Program-made: the position numbers and the translations under genes
Origin: Paenibacillus sp. UNC499MF
GTDB taxonomy: Bacteria; Bacillota; Bacilli; Paenibacillales; NBRC-103111
Direction of reading: 5' to 3'
NCBI RefSeq assembly: GCF_900107975.1
Contig: NZ_FNVF01000001.1
Coordinates: forward strand, 62,001 to 126,000
Length of the DNA stretch: 64,000 nt
Notes under the pieces: model-generated
Seen by the model: the letters and a program-made list of their open reading frames with translations, nothing else
Database searches by the model: none
Told to the model about the DNA's origin: nothing
Shown: piece after piece, positions 35,282 to 44,281 of the stretch
Numbering within the stretch: position 1 is the stretch's first letter
Layout of the letters: the number at the start of each line of letters is the position of its first letter

Positions 35282-36607
35282 TCAGACCGTTTTCTCCGGC
35301 TCCGGAATGCGCTTGTGCACGACGAGGCCGATGACGACCATAACCAGAAGGGAGCCGAGTGCGACCCGGCTGGCCAACGTCCCCTGATCCTGGAGAAGCA
35401 AGGTAATCGTCCCGTACAGGACCGGTCCAACAATCGAGGACACTTTGCCGGAGAAGGCGAAGAGGCCGAAAAACTGGCCGCGTTTGTCCGGAGGCGACAG
35501 CTCGACGATCAGGGTTCGCGAGGTTACCCACATGGAGCCCATGGAAATCCCGTAGATGACGCCGGCCGCCCAGAACATCGGCTCGTTGACGGCTGTCGTT
35601 CCCAGGCCGATGGCGACGATCAGCAGCAGAGCGACATAGACGACCGCGCGCTTGGCCCCGTATTTACGCGTCAGGTAGCCGAAGACGAAGGAACCGAAGA
35701 TGCTCGATACGGTCGCCACGAGATACAGGATGAGGAACCTGGCGGTCGTAAAACCGACTACGGTTTTGGCGTACACGGCCATCACGGAGATGGCGGTCTG
35801 CAGTGCATCGTTGAAAAAAAAGTAGGCCACCATGAACAGGAAAATAGGCCGGTATTTCTTCATTTCCTTGAAGGTGGCCGCGATTTCCTTGTAGCCGCTT
35901 AAAAATCCGGACTGCCCGCCGGAACGGGGAGCCGGGGCCGCTTCTTTGTAGAAAAGCATAAGCGGCAGCGCAAACAGCAGATAAAGCAGCGCACTGGGAA
36001 GGAAGGTCTGCTCGTACTGCTGTCCGTTGGCCAGCGGATATACGGAAAGCCCGATCAGGGTTCCGATATAGCCGAGCGCGACGCCGAACCCCGAGATGAG
36101 CGGGATTTCCCTGGAATTTCCGAGATCGGAAATCATCGCATCATAGAACACGACCGACGAGCTGAAAAAGAACTTGGCGATAACGAAAAAGAACAGGACG
36201 CCTGCCACGGCTAAGGGAAGCCCCATAAAAGAGGCGCTGCTTTGCCAGTTGGCGGATAATGCCATGAGCAGCGTAAAGCCGATCGCGAGCAGCGTGAACG
36301 GGACCATAAGGCCTTTCTTGCGGCCGGTACGGTCCATCCAGACGCCGTACAGCGGGCTGAGCAGCACGATGAGCAGTCCCGAGAGGGCGTTGGTGTACGT
36401 AATGAACGTACTGGCCACCTGATCCATCCGTGCATCTCCGCCGATCACCTGAGTCAAGTAGAACGGGAAGAACAGCGTGACGATATTGGACGAGAAGATC
36501 GTGTTGGCCAAATCGTTTAATCCCCAGGATAGAACGGGCCTGGACAGAAAAAGCTTGCGTCCTTTCGCGGGGAGGGGCGCCGGCGTGAACGGGTTTGTTT
36601 GAGACAT
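35282..36607 (-). CDS. MFS transporter, UMF1/Atg22-like
   Basis: This 441-residue membrane protein has about 12 helices. The start VLSWGLNDLANTIFSSNIVT and the loop LYGVWMDRTGRKKGLM place it in the UMF1 (vacuole effluxer Atg22-like) branch of the major facilitator superfamily, similar to Bacillus YxiO. A second cytoplasmic loop of about 30 residues separates the two halves, and SPPDKRGQFFGLFAFSGKV is conserved late in the protein. Bacterial substrates of the branch are not established. AAGGAAGGTGCCTC precedes the start on the minus strand. It lies between NAD-salvage genes and a sirtuin, but a role there would be speculation. Confidence 0.85.
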   Translation of the reverse strand: MSQTNPFTPAPLPAKGRKLFLSRPVLSWGLNDLANTIFSSNIVTLFFPFYLTQVIGGDARMDQVASTFITYTNALSGLLIVLLSPLYGVWMDRTGRKKGLMVPFTLLAIGFTLLMALSANWQSSASFMGLPLAVAGVLFFFVIAKFFFSSSVVFYDAMISDLGNSREIPLISGFGVALGYIGTLIGLSVYPLANGQQYEQTFLPSALLYLLFALPLMLFYKEAAPAPRSGGQSGFLSGYKEIAATFKEMKKYRPIFLFMVAYFFFNDALQTAISVMAVYAKTVVGFTTARFLILYLVATVSSIFGSFVFGYLTRKYGAKRAVVYVALLLIVAIGLGTTAVNEPMFWAAGVIYGISMGSMWVTSRTLIVELSPPDKRGQFFGLFAFSGKVSSIVGPVLYGTITLLLQDQGTLASRVALGSLLVMVVIGLVVHKRIPEPEKTV

Positions 36608-36761
36608 GAGGCACCTTCCTTTTTACGGATTAAAAAAAATGTTAAGCCCTGTATTTAATCGGATTATTTTCTTGTACACACTTATTCGCCCGGCTTTACC
36701 GGAATTCCTCTCCTTTTACCTAATATTTGCAATCGCTTTCTGGATGGTGCCTGAAATAAGG

Positions 36762-36819
36762 TACAATAAGAAGAAAGCTATTAAAATTCCCGGGGCTGCG
36801 AATAGCCGGGAGTTGTTTT
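36762..36819 (+). promoter_or_regulatory. Candidate -10 and 5'-leader hairpin before the sirtuin gene
   Basis: TACAAT (36762-36767) is followed by a 9-bp hairpin AATTCCCGG/CCGGGAGTT (36785-36814) and GTTTTA, all within 80 bases of the start codon. If transcription begins near 36774, the hairpin would sit at the very 5' end of the mRNA, as a stabiliser or attenuator. The -35 is not obvious. Confidence 0.4.
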
Positions 36820-36843
36820 ATTCCAATTCAGGGAGGGCTCACA

Positions 36844-37605
36844 ATGGGCGATCTGCCAACGATTGAAAATCCTACGGAACATCTCCGCCGTCTGATAGAG
36901 GAAAGCGAGCGCATCGTATTTTTCGGCGGTGCGGGTACTTCTACGGAAAGCGGCATCCCGGATTTCCGTTCCTCAAGCGGCTTGTACAACAGCGGTGCGG
37001 AGTACGATTATCCGCCGGAAGTTATGCTGAGCCGCAGCTTTTTTATCCGCGAACCGGAGAAATTCTACGCCTTCTACAGGGGAGAGATGCTTCACCCCGC
37101 GGCCAAGCCGAACCCGGCCCATCTGGCGCTTGCGGAACTGGAGCGCAGCGGCAAGCTTACCGCCGTCATTACGCAAAATATCGACGGGCTCCATCAGCTT
37201 GCCGGAAGCAGGCACGTTCTGGAACTGCACGGCTCCGTGCTCCGGAACAAATGCCTCTCCTGCGGCGAGAGCTACGGGCTGGATGCGGTCATGGAAAGCA
37301 TCGAGACGGTTCCCCGCTGCACGGTGTGCGGAGGCATCATCAAGCCTGACGTCGTCCTCTATGAGGAAGGGCTGGATGCGGATGTGCTGGGCGAAGCGGC
37401 CGCCCGAATCGCCGCGGCCGATTTGCTGATCGTCGGCGGCACTTCGCTGACGGTTCAGCCCGCCGCAGGCATGGTGGGCCGATTCCGCGGAGGGCGTCTG
37501 GCCCTGATCAACCTGGAACCGACTCCATACGATTCGTACGCTTCCTGCATTATCCGGGAGCCGATCGGAAAAGTGCTGGCTCCTTTTGCGGAAAAGAGAC
37601 CGTAA
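36844..37605 (+). CDS. cobB: NAD-dependent protein deacylase (sirtuin, CobB/SrtN-like)
   Basis: Sirtuins remove acyl groups from lysines, consuming NAD and releasing nicotinamide. The 253-residue protein contains GAGTSTESGIPDFRS (NAD site), TQNIDGLHQLAGS, the catalytic histidine in ELHGSVLRNKC, and four zinc cysteines (CLSC, CTVC). VGGTSLTVQPA completes the Rossmann site. The nicotinamide released could be recycled by the nearby PncA and PncB, a plausible functional link across 3 kb. GGGAGGG lies before the ATG. It appears monocistronic or continues to the following wall protein, 139 bases away. Confidence 0.93.
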   Translation: MGDLPTIENPTEHLRRLIEESERIVFFGGAGTSTESGIPDFRSSSGLYNSGAEYDYPPEVMLSRSFFIREPEKFYAFYRGEMLHPAAKPNPAHLALAELERSGKLTAVITQNIDGLHQLAGSRHVLELHGSVLRNKCLSCGESYGLDAVMESIETVPRCTVCGGIIKPDVVLYEEGLDADVLGEAAARIAAADLLIVGGTSLTVQPAAGMVGRFRGGRLALINLEPTPYDSYASCIIREPIGKVLAPFAEKRP

Positions 37606-37744
37606 GCGGCCTTCCGGGGAACGGAAAGACTGGATCGGGAAGGAATCCGGCGGGTCCCGCGGCGAATTTTATTCGACAGGAGCGGACGCTGGTGGGTAGT
37701 GGACCAGACGGGGCCGGAATCCAAAGTCAAAGGAGACATGCAGC

Positions 37745-39367
37745 ATGAGACGCGGTCCGTATATAGCGGAATACGCTCTTTCGCGGTTAGGCGGGCGCAG
37801 AGCTTTAACGAAAAGCGCCGGTAAACGGAAGGAGCTTAGTACAAATAGTGCCGGAGCGGAAGTTATGAATGAGGGTGACGGCCGGAAGGGCCTTTGGCTG
37901 AAAGCCGTGTATGCGGGAGCCGGGGGAGCTTTGCGTACCGGGGCGGCCGCGCTGCTGATCGGTGGCGTATTGCTTGCGGCGGGTCCTGTCCGCCAGGCTC
38001 TTGCCGACGATGCGGTTACAAGCGGCAGCAGGCAAATAAACGCAGGCGGGAAAAGCTTCGCCGTGAAATGGGTGCGCGTCGATGTGACGGACCCATATCT
38101 GGAGATTGTGCCCGTTACGGCCTCGCGCGGCATCGGGTATGACGAGAGCTTCTCGTCCATGATCGCAAGAACGGGAGCGGTCGCCGCGGTAAACGGGACT
38201 TTTTTCAACGCCTATGAAAAAGACGCCTCGATCCGGTACCCGAACGGCCTTATGCTGAAGGACGGGGAATTGCTGCATTCCGGGGAGAACCAGTCCCTGA
38301 TTGTGGATGCGGACAAGACGGTGGATATCCGGAAACTCAAGATGTCCTATACGATTACGGCGACTCACGGCGGGAAAGACTATACGTTTTCTCCGTGGGG
38401 AACCAATAAGGATTACGGCGATTCCCAGCCCGATCAAGTGGTCTGGTTTACGCCCGAATACAAAGCCGCCGTCAGCAAAAGCGGGACGACGAAAGTGGTT
38501 GTGCGGGACGGCGTGATTACGGCCATTACAACCGGCTCCGTTTATGTGCCGTATGACGGGTACGTTTGTCTGATCGGCAACAGCTCCAACAACAAGAACA
38601 ATCTGCTTCCTCACCTTCATGTGGGCGACACCGTCAAAGCGAAGCTGGAAGTGACGGAGAACGGCCAGCAGGTTCAAGGAGCTGAGCTGTGGCAGAGCGC
38701 CACGGGAGTCGGTCCCAAACTCGTGACCGGCGGCAAAGTGGATATCGATCCCGCGCGGGACGGATTTTCCGATCCGAAAATTACGAAGAGTGCGGCCATG
38801 CGCAGTTTTGTAGGTGCGGATGGCCAGGGCAGGCTCGTCATGGGAACAGTAAACGGCGCCACCATGAGCGATCTCGCACAGATCGCGCTTGCGATGGGCT
38901 TGACCGATGCGATGAACATGGACGGCGGGGCCAGCTCGGGTCTGTACGCCAACGGAAGCATGCTGACGACACCGGGACGGGCTCTGAGCAACGCGCTGGT
39001 GGTTAAAAGGCACGCGACCCCGCAGGTGCAGGTTGCGGTGAACGGCCAGCTCTCGGCGGGCTTCAAGGGCTTTATCGGCGGAGAGACGACGATGGTTCCC
39101 ATGCGCCCGCTGCTGAACGCGATGAACGCCGAATACAAGTGGGACAACGCCGCGCATTCCCTTACGCTGAAAAAGGGAAACGTGGAGATGGTGATGACCG
39201 TCGGCAGCTACTACATCCGTGTCAACGGGACGGATCACTGGGTGCCTGCGGCGCCGCAGCTGCTGGATAATTATTTGTATGTTCCTTTGCGTTTTACGGC
39301 CGAGAAGATCGGGGCGGAGGTCAAGTGGAATCAGAGCTTGTACCGGGCCGATATTGTCTTGCCCTAA
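37745..39367 (+). CDS. Secreted phosphodiester glycosidase (NAGPA) protein with copper amine oxidase-like stalk domain
   Basis: This 540-residue exported protein has a long N-terminal cytoplasmic arm of about 55 residues, then a hydrophobic signal (about 60-87, ending QALADDA). A NAGPA-type domain follows (about 95-420) with IARTGAVAAVNGTFFNAY and the hallmark MNMDGGASSGLYA. The last ~110 residues are a 'copper amine oxidase N-terminal' stalk domain (GGETTMVPMRPLLNAMNAEY and LYVPLRFTAEKIGAEVKWNQ), which in Paenibacilli occurs in wall-associated proteins and does not bind copper. AAAGGAGAC precedes ATG 37745. A role in cell wall or exopolysaccharide turnover is likely, but the substrate is unknown. 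Confidence 0.88.
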   Translation: MRRGPYIAEYALSRLGGRRALTKSAGKRKELSTNSAGAEVMNEGDGRKGLWLKAVYAGAGGALRTGAAALLIGGVLLAAGPVRQALADDAVTSGSRQINAGGKSFAVKWVRVDVTDPYLEIVPVTASRGIGYDESFSSMIARTGAVAAVNGTFFNAYEKDASIRYPNGLMLKDGELLHSGENQSLIVDADKTVDIRKLKMSYTITATHGGKDYTFSPWGTNKDYGDSQPDQVVWFTPEYKAAVSKSGTTKVVVRDGVITAITTGSVYVPYDGYVCLIGNSSNNKNNLLPHLHVGDTVKAKLEVTENGQQVQGAELWQSATGVGPKLVTGGKVDIDPARDGFSDPKITKSAAMRSFVGADGQGRLVMGTVNGATMSDLAQIALAMGLTDAMNMDGGASSGLYANGSMLTTPGRALSNALVVKRHATPQVQVAVNGQLSAGFKGFIGGETTMVPMRPLLNAMNAEYKWDNAAHSLTLKKGNVEMVMTVGSYYIRVNGTDHWVPAAPQLLDNYLYVPLRFTAEKIGAEVKWNQSLYRADIVLP

Positions 39368-39382
39368 AGCTGTAAGATCAGG

Positions 39383-39409
39383 TCCCTGCCGGGAGGCGGG
39401 GGCTTTTTT
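39383..39409 (+). terminator. Intrinsic terminator after the NAGPA gene
   Basis: CCCTGCC/GGCGGGG pair around GGGA, followed by a run of seven T. Confidence 0.8.
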
Positions 39410-39465
39410 TATGGCTTCACCGGTGCGGTTCGCCGGAATTTCCGGTTGCCGGGGCAGTTCCGGGA

Positions 39466-39762
39466 GGGGCAGTGTACGGGAAGTGGGAGGCGCTCGTGGG
39501 GGGCGCGGGCAGCGTAAGTGCGGCGGTAGCGGGAGTAGGTGTGCGGGAGTGTAAGTGCGGCGGTAGGCGTCGGTGAGCTTGCGGGCAGCATAAGTGCAGC
39601 GGGAAGCGTCGTTGGGGGTACGGGCAGTATAAGTGCAGCGGTAGCGGTAGTAGGCGTGCGGGCAGCGTAAGTGCGGCAGGAAGCGTCGGTGGGGGATACG
39701 GGCAGTTTTAGTGCTGCATAACAGACGCCTCGTGGGCAAGTGGACAGCATGGTGCAGCGGGC
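39466..39762. repeat. Degenerate tandem repeat, 38-40-bp unit, about seven copies
   Basis: The unit begins CGGGCAGYRTAAGTGCRGCG and recurs at about 39467, 39506, 39544, 39582, 39621, 39659, 39699 and, more diverged, 39741. Spacing is 38, 38, 39, 38 and 40 bases in the central copies. The array fills most of the 550-base gap between the NAGPA terminator and the namA terminator. Open frames across it are only repeats of Arg/Thr/Pro/Ala and lack starts, so it is probably non-coding. Copies have no spacers of unique sequence, so this is not a CRISPR array. Confidence 0.8.
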
Positions 39763-39856
39763 AGAGCCCGTGGACGTGCGGGGAGCGGAAGCGCAGCCGG
39801 AAGGGGGAACGAGAGCAGCGCAGCGGGAGGCTTCCGTATGCAGCTACGCCCGCATA

Positions 39857-39909
39857 CAAAAAAGCCGGCCCGGCAGACGGACTCGGGTGAGTCCGGTGCC
39901 GGCCGGCTT
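39857..39909 (-). terminator. Intrinsic terminator of namA
   Basis: On the minus strand AAGCCGGCC pairs with GGCCGGCTT, with inner GGCA/TGCC and GGACTC/GAGTCC helices, followed by T. It starts nine bases after the namA stop. Confidence 0.85.
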
Positions 39910-39917
39910 AAGCCGCC

Positions 39918-40928
39918 TTACCAGGCGCGCGTATACTGCTTCGGGCCAAACGCGGGCTCGATTCCGAGCTCGCGTGCCGCCGTGCGGGGCCAGTACGGAT
40001 CTCTCAGCAGCTCACGGCCGATAAAGATGAGATCGGCCTGTCCGCGCTCGAGAATATCCTCGGCCTGCTTGCCGCCCGTAATAAGGCCCACGGCCCCTGT
40101 CGGAATGACGGCCGTGTTCTTGATCTGGTCGGCCAGGGTCACCTGATAGCCCGGGTAGACGTCGATTTTGGCTGGGACGACACCGCCGGAGGAACAGTCG
40201 ATCAGATCGACGCCCTGCTCCTTCATGAGGGAGGCAAAGAACGCGTAATCCTGAATGGTATTCCCGTTCGGATCGTACTCTTCCGCCGAGACGCGGACGA
40301 AGAGAGGGCCATCCCACTGCTCCTTAACGGCGCTGATGATCTCCTGCAGGAAGCGGTAGCGGTTCTGCCTGCTTCCGCCGTATTCGTCCGTCCGGTGATT
40401 GGACAGAGGCGAAAGGAATTCGTTGATGAGGTAGCCGTGAGCGCCGTGAATCTCAATCACGTCGAACTCGGCCTCTTTCGCTCTCCGGGCCGCGTCGGCA
40501 AATGCCCGGACAGTTTCGGAAATTTGCGCCTTCGTCATTTCTTCCGGCGTTTTGGAGCCGGGAAAAGGGATGGCGGACGGAGCGACGATGGGCCCGTCCA
40601 GCTCCGCTTTGCGCCCGGCATGCGCGATCTGGATGCCTGCCTTCGATCCGTGGCTGTGGATAAGCTCTGCGAGCTCGCGAAGTCCCTCAACGTGGCCGTC
40701 GCTCCAGATGCCGAGATCCTGCGGGGAAATTCGGCCCTGCTCCGTGACGGCGGAGGCTTCCAGAACGAGGAGACCGACGCCTCCGATCGCTCTGGAAGAG
40801 TAATGGGTCCGGTGCCAGTCGGTTACTTTGCCGTCCCGGCTTTCGCAGGAATACATGCACATCGGCGACATGACGATCCGGTTGGGAAGGGTGACGTTCC
40901 CGATAGTAAACGGTTCGAACAATTTCAT
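39918..40928 (-). CDS. namA: NADPH dehydrogenase, old yellow enzyme family (NamA/YqjM-like)
   Basis: This FMN-dependent ene-reductase reduces activated C=C bonds with NADPH, probably in electrophile or oxidative stress defence. The 336 residues begin [20 protein letters not shown], and the family active-site features SPMCMYS (redox-tuning Cys), [10 protein letters not shown] (His pair) and [19 protein letters not shown] are all present. The size matches B. subtilis YqjM (338 residues). I chose ATG 40928 because the open frame upstream to 41144 has no homology. AAGGCGGGA precedes it. It stands alone between the repeat array and the cystine-type transporter. Confidence 0.93.
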   Translation of the reverse strand: MKLFEPFTIGNVTLPNRIVMSPMCMYSCESRDGKVTDWHRTHYSSRAIGGVGLLVLEASAVTEQGRISPQDLGIWSDGHVEGLRELAELIHSHGSKAGIQIAHAGRKAELDGPIVAPSAIPFPGSKTPEEMTKAQISETVRAFADAARRAKEAEFDVIEIHGAHGYLINEFLSPLSNHRTDEYGGSRQNRYRFLQEIISAVKEQWDGPLFVRVSAEEYDPNGNTIQDYAFFASLMKEQGVDLIDCSSGGVVPAKIDVYPGYQVTLADQIKNTAVIPTGAVGLITGGKQAEDILERGQADLIFIGRELLRDPYWPRTAARELGIEPAFGPKQYTRAW

Positions 40929-41016
40929 GAGAAATCCCGCCTTTCCGACAAATTTATGTACGCTGCTCGTTCCATTATACTCCTCACTGCACGCTCCGAT
41001 CAAAAAACGGCGGAGG

Positions 41017-41763
41017 CTAACCTCCGGAAATGCGGTGCAGAAAGCGCCGAGTCCGCTCCTGGGACGGCGAGTCCAGCACCTGCGCCGGAGGGCCTTCCTC
41101 GACAATGATTCCGCCGTCCACGAACACGATACGGTCCGCCACATCGCGGGCGAACTTCATTTCGTGGGTGACGATAACCATCGTCATTCCGTCCCGGGCG
41201 AGCTGCCGGATGACCTCAAGGACGTCTCCCACGAGCTCGGGATCGAGCGCCGAGGTCGGCTCGTCGAACAGCAGGACGAGCGGGTTCATCGCCATGGCGC
41301 GAGCGATTCCGACACGCTGCTGCTGGCCGCCGGACAGCTGATGGGGATAGAGCCCCGCCTTATCGCCAAGCCCTACCTTGGCGAGCAGCTCCTGCGCCTT
41401 GTCCCGCGCCTCGGCGGCGCGCTTGCCCTGTACCGTGACGGGTCCCTCCATCACGTTGGCCAGCGCCGTCATATGGGGAAACAGCTCGTACGACTGGAAC
41501 ACCATGCCCGTCTGCCTGCGCAGGGTGAGGATGTCCTGAGAAGACGGCTTCCCGCCGCCGGTAAAGTCAAGTCCGGCATCGCCGATCCGAAGCGAACCCG
41601 CATCCGGCACTTCCAGGAGGTTGATGCAGCGGAGGAGTGTCGTCTTGCCGGAGCCCGACGGGCCGATGACGACGACGGTTTCGCCCCGGGCTATGTTCAG
41701 GCTGATGCCGCGAAGCACCTCTTGGGACTGAAACTGTTTTTTTAGGTGGGAGAGTTCGATCAT
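41017..41763 (-). CDS. tcyC: Polar amino acid ABC transporter ATP-binding protein (TcyC/GlnQ-like)
   Basis: This 248-residue ATPase powers import by the adjacent permease and binding protein. Walker A is [11 protein letters not shown], the signature is [14 protein letters not shown], Walker [15 protein letters not shown], and the H-loop MVIVTHEM. It belongs to the polar amino acid (His/Gln/cystine) class. It is the third gene of a binding protein–permease–ATPase operon on the minus strand, nine bases after the permease. The symbol reflects resemblance to B. subtilis tcyABC; glutamine or another amino acid remains possible. Confidence 0.88.
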   Translation of the reverse strand: MIELSHLKKQFQSQEVLRGISLNIARGETVVVIGPSGSGKTTLLRCINLLEVPDAGSLRIGDAGLDFTGGGKPSSQDILTLRRQTGMVFQSYELFPHMTALANVMEGPVTVQGKRAAEARDKAQELLAKVGLGDKAGLYPHQLSGGQQQRVGIARAMAMNPLVLLFDEPTSALDPELVGDVLEVIRQLARDGMTMVIVTHEMKFARDVADRIVFVDGGIIVEEGPPAQVLDSPSQERTRRFLHRISGG

Positions 41764-41772
41764 AAGGGTCTC

Positions 41773-42450
41773 CTATCTGGCCGCGTAACGGTCGAAGCGC
41801 CGTTCCAGCAGCCGCTGGGCATACGTGAGTACCGTGCTGAACAGCAAATACAGCAGTGCCGCCTCGCAGTAGAGCAGCATAGGCTCGTAATATACCGCCG
41901 TCCTCTGCTGGGCGATCTGGAACAGCTCCGTCAGTGTAATCGTTGCCGCCAGCGACGTATCCTTCACCAGGGAAATGAAGGAATTGGACAACGGGGGAAC
42001 CGAAACTCTTGCGGCCTGGGGCAGAACAATCCGGCGCAAGGCCTGTCTGCGGGTCATGCCGATGGAATAGGCGGCTTCCCATTGTCCTCTGGAAATGGAC
42101 AAAATGGCGGCGCGGATAATTTCGGAGCTGTATGCGCCGACGCTAAGCGTAAAAGCGAACACGGCGGCCGGGAACGCGTCGATTGTCCAGCCGAGGCTGG
42201 GCAGACCGTAATAGATGATGAACAGCTGCACGAGAAGCGGGGTTCCACGGATGATCCAGACATAGAAAGCCGCGATGCCCGCCAGGAGCCTCCAGCGCGA
42301 GAGCCTCGCCAAGGCTGTCGCGAACGCGAGGGCCAGACCGAGCGCAAAGGAGATCAGCGTCAAGGTGACCGTGTACTGCAGTCCCGCTTTCAGCATCGGC
42401 CAAAGCGATTCCATAAAAATTTGAAGCAGCCGTTCGCTGCGCTCGGACAT
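41773..42450 (-). CDS. tcyB: Polar amino acid ABC transporter permease (TcyB-like)
   Basis: This 225-residue membrane protein of the HisM/HisQ type has about five helices. AGLQYTVTLTLISFALGLAL is the typical first segment, and the ATPase-contact loop reads GQWEAAYSIGMTRRQALRRI. A single permease gene suggests a homodimeric channel. It lies 31 bases after the binding-protein gene and 9 bases before the ATPase gene. Confidence 0.88.
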   Translation of the reverse strand: MSERSERLLQIFMESLWPMLKAGLQYTVTLTLISFALGLALAFATALARLSRWRLLAGIAAFYVWIIRGTPLLVQLFIIYYGLPSLGWTIDAFPAAVFAFTLSVGAYSSEIIRAAILSISRGQWEAAYSIGMTRRQALRRIVLPQAARVSVPPLSNSFISLVKDTSLAATITLTELFQIAQQRTAVYYEPMLLYCEAALLYLLFSTVLTYAQRLLERRFDRYAAR

Positions 42451-42481
42451 ACGTTTTCAACCCCGTTTCGTCATGTGCTTG

Positions 42482-43324
42482 TTACTTGGACACGTCCGTT
42501 CCGAACCATTTGTTCGAAATGTTCAGGTAAGTGCCATCCTGCTTCATGGAAGCGAGCGCTTCGTTGACCGCCTTCACCAGATCGTTATTGTTTTTGTTAA
42601 AGAGGAAAGCGCTTTGAGACGCTTCCGTCGTTTCCGCGACAACCTTGATCGGCGCATCCGGCTTTTGCTTTTTGAAATCGAGGTAGGACAGGTTATCGTT
42701 GATGGTCGCGTCGATTCGTTTGGAAATGAGGAGCTCAATCGCCTGGTTGAATCCTTCGATCGTGACGATTTCCGCACCGTTATTTCTGGCGATATCCGCG
42801 AGGTTGCTGGTGAGGGACTGTCCGGACTTTTTGCCTTTCAGGTCCGCGAGTTTCGTAATGTCTTTGTTGTCTTCGCGCACGATAAGAACCGCTTTGGAGA
42901 CGATGTAGGGATCGGAGAAATCGTATTTTTCTTTGCGGTCCTCACGGATAGAAACCTCATTGGCTACCAGGTCGAAGCGTTTGGCATCCAGCCCGGCAAG
43001 CATGCCGTTCCAGTTCGTTTCCTGAAACTCCGCCCGGACGCCGAGTCTTTTGGCCACTTCTTCCGCGAGTTCCACGTCAAATCCGGTCAGTTTGCCGGAC
43101 TTGTCATGGAAAGTGAAAGGCGCGTAAGTCCCTTCCGTGCCGATGCGGATTTTTCCGCTTGATTTGACCGCGTCCAGCGCGCCTGCTCCGGCGGAAGGAG
43201 TGGCGGCGCCGGGCGCAGCGGAAGGAGACGGTGCGGGGGAAGCGGTTTTGACGCATCCACCGAGCAGCAGGGTACAGGCGAATACGGCGGTCAGAGCGAA
43301 GCTGCCTTTGTGCAGAGATTTCAT
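42482..43324 (-). CDS. tcyA: Polar amino acid ABC transporter substrate-binding lipoprotein (TcyA-like)
   Basis: This 280-residue lipoprotein has a signal peptide with lipobox LLGGC (C24), a Pro/Ala/Ser linker to about residue 50, then a family 3 solute-binding fold starting SGKIRIGTEGTYAPFTFHD. The sequence NWNGMLAGLDAKRFDLVANE resembles cystine-binding TcyA and FliY proteins. It is the first gene of the operon. In Bacillus such operons are under CymR or S-box control; I saw no S-box leader in the 100 bases upstream. Ligand identity is inference. Confidence 0.85.
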   Translation of the reverse strand: MKSLHKGSFALTAVFACTLLLGGCVKTASPAPSPSAAPGAATPSAGAGALDAVKSSGKIRIGTEGTYAPFTFHDKSGKLTGFDVELAEEVAKRLGVRAEFQETNWNGMLAGLDAKRFDLVANEVSIREDRKEKYDFSDPYIVSKAVLIVREDNKDITKLADLKGKKSGQSLTSNLADIARNNGAEIVTIEGFNQAIELLISKRIDATINDNLSYLDFKKQKPDAPIKVVAETTEASQSAFLFNKNNNDLVKAVNEALASMKQDGTYLNISNKWFGTDVSK

Positions 43325-43425
43325 TTGTCTACGCCTCCAGTAACTTGTTATATTTTGTATAGGTTTCCTTAACCGCTCGGAATTATGAATGAGATTCCCA
43401 AAAGTTTCGTCACGGAGGTTGCATC

Positions 43426-43821
43426 ATGAAAGGACTCAAGCCGTTTTTTTTCGTAACGGATATCGGATTTATCGTGTATTGGCTGGTTACGTTTTTCCAT
43501 CTGCTCCCGGACAGCATGCTGTTCAAAGATTATGACAATCCAATAATCGCCGCCTGGAACTGGTCTTTTTTTCCCCTGGATCTTCTTATTTCGTTCACGG
43601 GACTGCTCAGTTTGTACCTTCAGAGGAAAAAGAGGGCGGCATGGCGCAACTGGGCGCTCATTTCCCTGATCCTGACGTTCTGCTCGGGTTTGCAGGCGAT
43701 CGCATTCTGGGGATTCAGCGGCGATTTCGACGCGTCATGGTGGGCATTCAACTTGTATTTGATGATCTATCCGCTGTTTTTCCTGCGGTACTTTATCGCG
43801 CGGGAGCCGTCTTCGGCATAA
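43426..43821 (+). CDS. DUF5360 family membrane protein (YvaD-like)
   Basis: This 131-residue protein has four predicted helices. The opening LKPFFFVTDIGFIVYWLVTF and the segment AAWNWSFFPLDLLISFTGL are typical of DUF5360, which includes Bacillus YvaD. Function is unknown. ACGGAGG lies eight bases before the ATG. It is divergent from the amino acid transporter and followed by a terminator, so it is probably monocistronic. Confidence 0.8.
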   Translation: MKGLKPFFFVTDIGFIVYWLVTFFHLLPDSMLFKDYDNPIIAAWNWSFFPLDLLISFTGLLSLYLQRKKRAAWRNWALISLILTFCSGLQAIAFWGFSGDFDASWWAFNLYLMIYPLFFLRYFIAREPSSA

Positions 43822-43849
43822 GCAGGCAAGGGAAGAAGCGGAGAGGGCA

Positions 43850-43884
43850 AAGCCCCCGGATTTAAGCCGGAGGGCTTCTTTTTG
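43850..43884 (+). terminator. Intrinsic terminator after the DUF5360 gene
   Basis: AAGCCCCCGG pairs with CCGGAGGGCTT (one bulge), followed by CTTTTT. Confidence 0.8.
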
Positions 43885-44281
43885 CTGCGGTAGAAGGAGA
43901 CGTTAAAAACAGAGCGGAAAAAGGAAGCTTTTCGTACCTTCAAAAAAAGATTATTCAGAGTGATGCCGGCTATTAATTTTCGGACATATTCAAGGCGGGT
44001 TTTTAGACCGATGCAAGCGTCATGTCTCTAAATGAGAGATAAAGTTTTCTATATAAATCAGGCGTGAATCCCGAGTCAAGGATTTTCAATAGCTGATAAG
44101 GTTGAATCTATGCAAGAATTTTTAAATTTCCTTTTCCGGTTCCCTTCTCCGAAGTATGCACATTTCGTTTGTTGATTTAGAGACAAATTATCGTGTTTAT
44201 TAGACGTTTTAAAGACCTTGTCTTTATATCATGCGGCATGAAATACTTGAATTATCTTGGAAAGCAAAAGGGGAGACTTCT
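43885..44281. other. Gene-free AT-rich region before the epimerase gene
   Basis: About 400 bases, clearly more AT-rich than the surroundings, contain no gene. A perfect inverted repeat TCTCT-AAATG-AGAGA lies near 44033-44047 and could be an operator. The ribosome site AGGGGAGAC belongs to the gene at 44282. An open frame from 44231 adds 17 residues to that gene without a ribosome site. No riboswitch was recognised. Confidence 0.45.

Noticed and set aside
39466-39762. Possible CRISPR array
   Set aside because: Repeats abut each other without unique spacers, vary in sequence and no cas genes are nearby.
37805-39859. A 684-codon minus-strand open frame across the NAGPA gene and the tandem repeat
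   Set aside because: It is a shadow of a well-supported plus-strand gene; composition is Arg/His/Pro-rich, it has no ribosome site and no recognisable domain.
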